From positions 1 to 7,312 of the forward strand of contig PWFY01000007.1 in the NCBI GenBank assembly GCA_003554235.1: a stretch of 7,312 nucleotides of DNA. Reading direction: 5' to 3'. Source of the DNA: Candidatus Aenigmatarchaeota archaeon (GTDB lineage Archaea > Aenigmatarchaeota > Aenigmatarchaeia > PWEA01). Shown here piece after piece: positions 1-4,858 of this stretch (position 1 is its first letter; each line of letters begins with the position of its first letter). The notes under the pieces were generated by a model that ran no database searches, was not told where the DNA came from, and saw only the letters and a list, made by a program, of their open reading frames with translations. The position numbers were made by a program, and so were the translations under genes.

Positions 1-3000
1 CGACTACTCTGTCTTCGGCATTTTCAACCTGCAAGTTGTACGTCACAGGCTCGCCCTGCTCGAACTCAAATAAAACCAAATCGACGTCCACACTCAGTGC
101 ATCCTCATCTATAACCTCCGATAGATCTAAAACCACTATATCCAGATCTATCTCCTTTTCTGTATCAATCTCTTCTATCCACATAACTAAAGAACCCTGA
201 TAACTGCCGGCGTCGGTACCTTCGGGTATTTCGATCTCCAGGTCTATGCTACCTGTCGCCCCGGAAGCAATTTCCATTTCGTAGTCTCCAAGACCCACAA
301 AGTCCTCGACCTCCTCCACTGAAAGCTCAAGATTTGCATCTTCATCGCCGTCGTTTTCAATTTCCACTGAAACCTCCTGCTGCTCTCCCTCACCAAGCTC
401 GACTTCTACAGAATCATCAAAGCGAAGCTCCGGGGAAGGTATCTCTTCAAAGTACGCTTCCAGCTGTATGTCCTCTTCCATACTGACCTCCAATGATTCC
501 TCGGATCCTTCATGATCCCCCTCCCATCTATCAAAGACCCAACCGGGATCTGGTTCAGCCTCAAGGGAAACAGTTTCACCGTACTCATACTCTTCCTCCT
601 CGGGATCGATCTCTACAGTCCCATCACCAAAAACATCCAGAGAAAGTTCGTGGTAGCCTATCTTGCTGAAAAATGCAAAAACAACTGTATCGTTATCAAC
701 GGTAAGATTGATCTCCGGGTCTTCTCCTTGGACATCTCCCTCCCAGTAGTCAAAGTGCCATCCACTGTCAGGAGTAGCATTCAGACTCACTTCCTCCCCT
801 TCCTCGTATTCCTCTTTGTCCGGCTCGATTTCGACTGTGCCGTCGCCCTGAATTGTCAGATCTATTTCGTATCCATCCTCCTCTTCCCTAAAAACAGCTT
901 CAATCTCCTTGTCATCATACATTATAACTTCAATTTCCGTGCCGTTGTCCTCTACATCGCCATCCCAACGATCAAACTCCCAGCTTTCATTTGCTATCGC
1001 CTCAACAACTACCTCATCATTTTCTTCGTACGTGTATGTACCTGGTTCAGGATCAGTAGTCCCGTTTCCATCCACACTTATGGAAAGATTGTATTCGATG
1101 TCTTCGGTAACTGTTTCAAAGAGCGCTGTGATCTGCCTATCCCTGTCCATCGTTAGGTCTATTTCAGGAGAATTTCTCCCTCCGTCGGGGTAGTCACCCA
1201 CCCATCGGTCAAACTCGCCTTCATCGCCCGGCACGGCTTCGGCCCTTACCCCTGTTTCCTCCTTGTAGGTATAGTTGCCTTCCTCCGGACTTGTCCAACC
1301 GTCTCCATGTGAGCCAATCGAAAGTGTGAAATAATCATAAACGTTTATATATACACTGTCCGAGTCATCGTTGCTTGAAACCATGAGCTTATAGGGGGCC
1401 TCATCGTGACTATCGACGGCCCATTGGAAGAATCCTTCTGTATAGTTATCCCCAACACCAAGGCTAACATCCTCCTCAACTTCCCTGTGGACTACATGAT
1501 CCGTATCGTTCAGTACAACAAATTCTACGTCCTGTGTATCTTCCAGGCTCCCTGTATTCTCAACAAAGTACTCGACTCCTATTATATCGCCCTCATCATG
1601 CTTCGGTGGCATCTGGGGCTCAGTAATCTCCACCTTGAAATATTCAGCCTCCACAAATTCGGCATAAACTTCCTTGTCCTCTGTCATCTCAACAGTAACC
1701 TCCTTGTCCTCAGAAACAACGTCCCCTGACCAACTGTAAAAATTATAACGTTCTTCGGGCTTAGCCTTAAGCACCACTACATCTTCTTTCTTATACTCGA
1801 ACCTGCCTTCACCGGGCTCGTCTACTTTACCGCCTTCACCTGATTCAACAGAAAGTTCCCTGTATCTGGAAAACTCACGGCCTATGGTATAGTCATCAAG
1901 TATATCGATACTGGTATCCTCCGATGATCTATCCTCCACGGTCTCCGTATCGCCTTCCCAGCTATCGAAATAGTAACCTTCATAGGGCTCGGCCAACAGA
2001 TCTACAGTATCCTCGGCCTCTACTTCAAAGATGCCGACACCGGGCTCAACTACCTGTCCGTGGCTGTGACCCTGCACCTCCAGAACAAAATCCGGGTCGT
2101 ATATCACCCAGGCAGTTCCATGCGACACGATGAACGGGAACCCATCGTTCTGATCATCATCCTCATATATGAAACGCTCTATACTCCAGTCCAGATCGTT
2201 GTACGTCCCATATGTCCTCATATCTTCGTTGTCCAGTGAATGGGTCTCAATCAAGTCCCCGCTGTTCACACCAACTGCATCGTCCTGGCCCGTTTCCTCT
2301 CTGGCGTTAAAGGATCTACTGACAAGACCCTTGTTTTCCCCTACCAAGCCACCACCACTCCCGACCTCAGCCATGGAATAGCTCTTTCTGAGGGCTCCTG
2401 TACTGTCTCCTATATAGCCCACCAGGCCCCCTATCCTCGGTGAACTTCCTTCGACCTTTCCTGTAGAGTAAGAATTTTTAACCCTGCTGCTACTACCCAC
2501 AAAACCCACAAGTCCTCCTGCTCTGTTATCATGAACCTCAACTACTGCATCCTGGTATGAAAGATGAAGTTCGGATCCGCTTCCGAGAAAACCAACGACC
2601 CCTCCTACGTGATAATAGCCCTCCACATAACCATCTACAAAGATAGAGGAGAGGGACTTTTCCTCGGCATGTCCTGCCAGGCCCCCGACATTGTAGCCAC
2701 CCTTCACCTCCACATCCGTTAACGCTGTATCTGATACCGTGCCTCCACGGCCAACATATCCAAAAAGTCCTATGTAGTTCTCTCCACCGCGGTCTATATA
2801 CAGGTTTTTTATCTCGTTATGAAAACCGTAAAAATTTCCCTCGAAACCTTTATCATGTGTTCCTATGGGATTCCAACCATCCCCGCCGTAGTCGGCGCAG
2901 AAATCCTCTATATTGTCGGGGTCCTCGTAACTGTCCTCATCACAGAAATCCAGGTCGTTGGACAGATAATAGTCTGACTTCATGTCATCCCGTATATTGT

Positions 3001-3208
3001 AGAGGTCCTCTATGGTTTCGATCTCTCCGGCGTCAGTGGCTACAACAAAACCTGTAAGTCTTCCGAAAAGGTCTCTTATTCTATAGAGAAGGCCATCGTC
3101 CTCATAAGACTGGTCGGCTTCAGACAGCTCCGAATGAGCCAGAGCAGATGCTGAAGAAAGTATTATAAGGACCGCAAGCAGGAGTACTGTGAGATTCTGC
3201 TTCTTCAT
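1..3208 (-). CDS. Large secreted GLUG / InlB-B-like repeat surface protein, C-terminus missing (off left edge)
   Basis: The open frame starts at ATG 3208 and runs 1069 codons without a stop to the left edge, so the C-terminus and any membrane anchor are unseen. Residues 1-24 form a Sec signal peptide: KK, a hydrophobic core, and cleavage after A-L-A (22-24). Residues 62-140 resemble the usual lead-in of GLUG proteins (YLSNDLDF, WNPIG, F-x-G-x-F-x-G). Residues 144-302 carry about six GLUG units (GGLVG-type). The module closes near 328-361 with W-S-I and FPF. Six beta repeats with a conserved W-x-G-D follow (W417, W493, W669, W748, W822, W895). A CARDB-like Ig segment (about 522-625) sits between the second and third, and another Ig-like segment spans about 925-1028. 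The protein is very acidic. It is most likely an adhesin, S-layer-associated or cell-contact protein; the ligand is unknown. A leaderless start is supported by a TATA box about 26 nt upstream. Family assignment is from motif recognition only. Confidence 0.9.
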   Translation of the reverse strand, partial: MKKQNLTVLLLAVLIILSSASALAHSELSEADQSYEDDGLLYRIRDLFGRLTGFVVATDAGEIETIEDLYNIRDDMKSDYYLSNDLDFCDEDSYEDPDNIEDFCADYGGDGWNPIGTHDKGFEGNFYGFHNEIKNLYIDRGGENYIGLFGYVGRGGTVSDTALTDVEVKGGYNVGGLAGHAEEKSLSSIFVDGYVEGYYHVGGVVGFLGSGSELHLSYQDAVVEVHDNRAGGLVGFVGSSSRVKNSYSTGKVEGSSPRIGGLVGYIGDSTGALRKSYSMAEVGSGGGLVGENKGLVSRSFNAREETGQDDAVGVNSGDLIETHSLDNEDMRTYGTYNDLDWSIERFIYEDDDQNDGFPFIVSHGTAWVIYDPDFVLEVQGHSHGQVVEPGVGIFEVEAEDTVDLLAEPYEGYYFDSWEGDTETVEDRSSEDTSIDILDDYTIGREFSRYRELSVESGEGGKVDEPGEGRFEYKKEDVVVLKAKPEERYNFYSWSGDVVSEDKEVTVEMTEDKEVYAEFVEAEYFKVEITEPQMPPKHDEGDIIGVEYFVENTGSLEDTQDVEFVVLNDTDHVVHREVEEDVSLGVGDNYTEGFFQWAVDSHDEAPYKLMVSSNDDSDSVYINVYDYFTLSIGSHGDGWTSPEEGNYTYKEETGVRAEAVPGDEGEFDRWVGDYPDGGRNSPEIDLTMDRDRQITALFETVTEDIEYNLSISVDGNGTTDPEPGTYTYEENDEVVVEAIANESWEFDRWDGDVEDNGTEIEVIMYDDKEIEAVFREEEDGYEIDLTIQGDGTVEIEPDKEEYEEGEEVSLNATPDSGWHFDYWEGDVQGEDPEINLTVDNDTVVFAFFSKIGYHELSLDVFGDGTVEIDPEEEEYEYGETVSLEAEPDPGWVFDRWEGDHEGSEESLEVSMEEDIQLEAYFEEIPSPELRFDDSVEVELGEGEQQEVSVEIENDGDEDANLELSVEEVEDFVGLGDYEMEIASGATGSIDLEIEIPEGTDAGSYQGSLVMWIEEIDTEKEIDLDIVVLDLSEVIDEDALSVDVDLVLFEFEQGEPVTYNLQVENAEDRVV
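446..1333 (-). repeat. InlB-B/Flg_new-like repeats 3-6 of the surface protein
   Basis: Four consecutive copies cover residues about 626-698, 705-774, 781-848 and 852-921. The W-x-G-D tryptophans (669, 748, 822, 895) are 79, 74 and 73 residues apart. Copies 5 and 6 are the closest pair: both have GDGTVEI followed by acidic residues, then V-S-L, G-W, F-D and YWEGD or RWEGD. This suggests a more recent duplication. Loops between strands are dominated by Asp and Glu, and seven of the protein's ten N-x-S/T sequons downstream of the signal peptide fall in this block. Confidence 0.8.
1652..2089 (-). repeat. InlB-B/Flg_new-like repeats 1 and 2 of the surface protein
   Basis: Residues about 374-446 and 449-519 follow the scheme G-x-V-x-x-P, F-x-(Y/V), V-x-L-x-A-x-P, F-x-S-W-x-G-D, then a strand ending in an aromatic (AEF in copy 2). 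Repeat 1 is the most divergent and has a longer acidic insert after W417-EGD. Repeat 2 is canonical, with W493-SGD and V-Y-A-E-F at the end. Such repeats form small beta-grasp-like beads in extracellular stalks. Confidence 0.75.
2303..2779 (-). repeat. GLUG-motif repeat block within the surface protein
   Basis: Residues 144-302 hold about six units of 22-29 residues. Each opens with a glycine-rich strand (YIGLFGYVG, NVGGLAG, HVGGVVGFLG, RAGGLVGFVG, RIGGLVGYIG, SGGGLVG) and continues with a short Ser/Tyr-containing strand such as KNSYSTGKVEG. This is the GLUG pattern, known in bacterial and archaeal adhesins and IgA-peptidase-like proteins, and probably builds a right-handed beta-helix-like rod. 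The units have diverged at DNA level, so this is an old expansion. Confidence 0.8.
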
Positions 3209-3222
3209 ATTGGTAAAATTAA

Positions 3223-3254
3223 CTCCGGGTGTTTATAACATTTTTCACCGGGAG
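3223..3254. promoter_or_regulatory. Imperfect inverted repeat, candidate operator between divergent promoters
   Basis: CTCCGGGTG (3223-3231) and CACCGGGAG (3246-3254) are inverted copies matching at 8 of 9 positions, the mismatch being central. They are separated by 14 bp that contain the minus-strand TATA box. Arm centres are 23 bp apart, about two helical turns. The right arm abuts the BRE region of the tmk promoter. A dimeric regulator bound here would touch both promoters. This is seen in sequence, but its function is inferred. Confidence 0.4.
3232..3238 (-). promoter_or_regulatory. TATA box for the surface-protein gene
   Basis: Read on the minus strand, this is TTATAAA, preceded by an A-rich BRE-like stretch (GTGAAAAATG). 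Its centre lies about 26-27 nt upstream of ATG 3208. That is the usual archaeal TATA-to-start distance, so the mRNA should begin at or beside the start codon (leaderless). No Shine-Dalgarno sequence precedes the ATG, which agrees. Confidence 0.65.
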
Positions 3255-3258
3255 AAAG

Positions 3259-3267
3259 CTATATAAG
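3259..3267 (+). promoter_or_regulatory. BRE/TATA promoter of tmk
   Basis: CTATATAAG is preceded by the purine-rich GGGAGAAAG, a good archaeal BRE/TATA pair. Its centre near 3263 predicts transcription starting around 3289-3290. That falls on or beside the second of three in-frame ATGs, so the transcript is likely leaderless and the first ATG (3283) may not be transcribed. Confidence 0.65.
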
Positions 3268-3288
3268 TGACGCGCCTGTAATATGAAA

Positions 3289-3903
3289 ATGAATATGGAA
3301 GGTAGCTTCATAGTTGTTGAGGGTATAGATGGTTCGGGAACTACCACCCAGAGGGACCTGCTCTGTAAGTGGATTAAAGACATGGACAGGGAAGTTGTAA
3401 GTACACACGAACCAACCGAAGAAGGTATAGGTAGACTCATAAGAGAGAGGCTTGTTCATGACAGCCACGATTACTCGCCTGAAACCATAGGACTGGCCTT
3501 TGCCGCAGACAGACTCATCCATCTCGAGGAAAAAATAATACCATCCTTGGAGAAAGGTAAAACCGTGGTATCCGATAGATACTACCACTCTTCTCTTGTG
3601 TATCAACCCGAACATGGTGCAGATTCCGAATGGGTAAAGGAAATAAACAAGCATGCAAGAAAACCCGATCTAACCATACTCGTGGATGTACCAGCAGAAG
3701 TAGCCCTCAGGAGGCAGAAGGAGCGCGACGGCGGCGAAAGCTCAATCATATTTGAAAGATCCGAATTCCAGAAAAGGATAAGAGATAGGTACAAAAATCT
3801 GGAGGAAGTTCTCGAAGAAAACATCTATATAGTAGATGGAAACAGAAGCATCGAAGAGGTACACGAAGACGTGAAAAAAATAGTAGAAGAAGAGTTGCTC
3901 TGA
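3289..3903 (+). CDS. tmk: Thymidylate kinase (dTMP kinase)
   Basis: This cytosolic enzyme phosphorylates dTMP to dTDP with ATP in dTTP synthesis. Numbering here is from the first in-frame ATG (3283). The P-loop region is VVEGIDGSGTTTQ (11-23), the TMP-site motif is THEPTEEG (41-48), F-A-A-D-R-L spans 73-78, the DRY motif SDRYYHSS is at 97-104, the D-L-T-I-L-V-D-V strand is at 129-136, and an arginine-rich LID-like segment covers about 143-171. At about 204-206 residues it is a normal length for the family. Three in-frame ATGs exist (3283, 3289, 3295). I chose 3289 because the TATA box predicts transcription starting there; 3295 also fits the family, whose members usually begin just before the FIVVEG strand. 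The Walker A lysine is replaced by Thr20. The gene is divergent from the surface-protein gene and converges with kptA. Confidence 0.92.
   Translation: MNMEGSFIVVEGIDGSGTTTQRDLLCKWIKDMDREVVSTHEPTEEGIGRLIRERLVHDSHDYSPETIGLAFAADRLIHLEEKIIPSLEKGKTVVSDRYYHSSLVYQPEHGADSEWVKEINKHARKPDLTILVDVPAEVALRRQKERDGGESSIIFERSEFQKRIRDRYKNLEEVLEENIYIVDGNRSIEEVHEDVKKIVEEELL
3874..3880 (-). terminator. U7 tract, possible terminator of the rqcH-nuclease-kptA transcript
   Basis: Seven consecutive A on the plus strand give U7 in the minus-strand transcript, 26 nt past the kptA stop and inside the tmk coding sequence. This is the kind of oligo-U signal archaea use for intrinsic termination. Coding (Lys-rich tmk C-terminus) could also explain the A-run. 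Confidence 0.4.
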
Positions 3904-3905
3904 TA

Positions 3906-4436
3906 TCAAAGGTCGTCGCACTTTTCTATATGTTCCTTTGGAATCTCTCTGGAGAGGTATATGTTTTCTGTTGCCTTGAAAAACCTTATACCGTCTTCCC
4001 TTGCACCTTCAACATCTACCTTCAGTACCGTCGGGTCTTCGGTTCTTCTCATCCCAACTTTCCTTGCATTGTCCTCTGTTGCCGAAAGATGAACCATATT
4101 CCTCTCCTTTGGCTCAAGCCCTTTCATAAGTATGCTGTAGGCTGTTTTACTCGTGGTCCCGTAAAACAGTTCCTTGACTTTCTTGTCTTCGGGAAGGTCC
4201 AAATCCAGATCCACAGTATGGCCGTAGACCGCCCTTATCTTTCCCTCTTCGACTTCATATCTCTTTCCTTCACTGGCCAGATCCTCGACAAACCCTCTGT
4301 CTATGTCAGGGAATCTCTCCCTTAACTTTTCTACAAGCTCCTCTACTGCTACAAATCCTTGGCAGTCCATCTCAAGATCCTCTGGTTCATGTCTCAACCA
4401 GTATGACATCTGCTTACTAACATCGATCTTTTCCAT
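3906..4436 (-). CDS. kptA: RNA 2'-phosphotransferase, Tpt1/KptA family
   Basis: Family members transfer an RNA internal 2'-phosphate to NAD+, releasing nicotinamide and ADP-ribose 1'',2''-cyclic phosphate. Some also ADP-ribosylate RNA ends. At 176 residues it is a typical full length. The N-terminal winged-helix lobe holds S-K-Q-M-S-Y-W-L-R-H-E-P (7-18) with the catalytic pair R15-H16. GKRYEV (57-62) supplies R59. IRAVYGHTVDL (67-77) and the R112-x-x-V-H-L-S strand (112-118) belong to the C-terminal ART-fold lobe. R15, H16, R59 and R112 match the family's Arg-His-Arg-Arg tetrad by motif and spacing. The usual HGT of the NAD site is Y92-G-T here. It starts 1 nt after the nuclease stop with a strong Shine-Dalgarno inside that gene, so it is the last gene of the operon. 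Archaeal tRNA ligation by RtcB leaves no 2'-phosphate, so the physiological substrate is unclear. Confidence 0.93.
   Translation of the reverse strand: MEKIDVSKQMSYWLRHEPEDLEMDCQGFVAVEELVEKLRERFPDIDRGFVEDLASEGKRYEVEEGKIRAVYGHTVDLDLDLPEDKKVKELFYGTTSKTAYSILMKGLEPKERNMVHLSATEDNARKVGMRRTEDPTVLKVDVEGAREDGIRFFKATENIYLSREIPKEHIEKCDDL
3922..3925 (+). terminator. Weak T-run, possible tmk terminator
   Basis: Four T residues followed by a pyrimidine- and AT-rich stretch (CTATATGTT) lie about 18 nt after the tmk stop, inside the 3' end of kptA. Archaeal RNA polymerase can terminate at U-rich tracts, but this one is short, so the call is tentative. Confidence 0.25.
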
Positions 4437-4437
4437 T

Positions 4438-4854
4438 TTATCCCTCTATTCTAAATGTCTCCCACTTTATATTACCTTTCTCTAAAGCCTTCTTTATCTT
4501 TTTCTGCACGGCTGTGAGATCTGAGCTATCCCCGGTCTTTACATCACCAATCACTACTTTTATATCTTCTGCATCTTCACTGTACCCATCAAAAATAACA
4601 TAGTCAACAGGAGAACCCAAAAACCTGGCATCGGAGGCTTGGTAGTCGAAGTCATCGGTAAATGGTGCCATATGTTCTGAAATCTTTCCCTTCAATACAG
4701 ACCTGCTCCTGTCCACTGCATCCTTCCTTATCTCATCTTCCTTGTCCTCTATTCTGGCTTCAACCTTCCTATCTATCGACCTCTTTAGGTAAAATACGTA
4801 GACCAAAAGGAATAGAAGTGAAAGGAAAAGTAAGGCTAACAAAAATGTATACAT
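4438..4854 (-). CDS. Membrane-anchored Holliday-junction-resolvase-related endonuclease (PF10107-like)
   Basis: Numbered from ATG 4854 (138 residues). One strongly hydrophobic segment (about 2-23) is followed by basic KRSIDRK, then a charged helix (about 28-50). The C-terminal domain carries RSRSVLKGKISEH (49-61), FLGSPVDYVIFDG (78-90, D84) and VVIGDVKTG (100-108, D104 and K106), then a Lys-rich helix. This matches the PF10107 family annotated as related to archaeal Holliday junction resolvases, with a PD-(D/E)xK-type D...DxK core. The tail is probably cytosolic. Substrate and activity are not established for the family as far as I know. An in-frame GTG at 4878 would add 8 residues and overlap rqcH by 20 nt. 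I prefer the ATG, 4 nt after the rqcH stop, because the hydrophobic segment then starts the protein and the GTG sits inside a predicted hairpin stem. Confidence 0.85.
   Translation of the reverse strand: MYTFLLALLFLSLLFLLVYVFYLKRSIDRKVEARIEDKEDEIRKDAVDRSRSVLKGKISEHMAPFTDDFDYQASDARFLGSPVDYVIFDGYSEDAEDIKVVIGDVKTGDSSDLTAVQKKIKKALEKGNIKWETFRIEG
4441..4447 (-). promoter_or_regulatory. Shine-Dalgarno site of kptA
   Basis: AGAGGGA on the minus strand lies 4 nt before the kptA ATG (4436), within the last codons and just before the TAA of the nuclease gene. It supports the chosen kptA start and suggests translation coupled to the upstream gene, in contrast with the leaderless genes elsewhere in the window. 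Confidence 0.6.
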
Positions 4855-4858
4855 TATA

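Noticed and set aside
512..1156. Long plus-strand reading frame (214 codons) antisense to the surface-protein gene
   Set aside because: It lies wholly opposite a continuous 1069-codon frame with clear repeat domains. Its translation has no recognisable domain and is rich in Phe, Leu, Ile and Val, as expected of the reverse of acidic codons.
446..2089. Repeats as a CRISPR or DNA-level satellite array
   Set aside because: Periodicity is about 220 bp, is in frame, and is conserved at protein level (W-x-G-D) rather than as identical DNA repeats with spacers.
1..3208. Surface-protein gene as recently acquired bacterial DNA
   Set aside because: GLUG and InlB-B-like repeats are common in bacteria, but this gene has an archaeal TATA-type leaderless promoter and the same acidic bias as its neighbours. 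No mobile-element trace is visible.
3259..3654. Minus-strand frame of 131 codons opposite tmk and its promoter
   Set aside because: It overlaps the conserved tmk P-loop and DRY motifs and runs across the divergent promoter, with no recognisable domain.
3930..4325. Plus-strand frame opposite kptA
   Set aside because: It is fully inside kptA, whose catalytic motifs are all present, and has no own motif or promoter.
4438..4854. Nuclease as a genuine Hjc Holliday junction resolvase
   Set aside because: It has an N-terminal membrane segment and a different motif order from Hjc. Only a family-level relation is supported.
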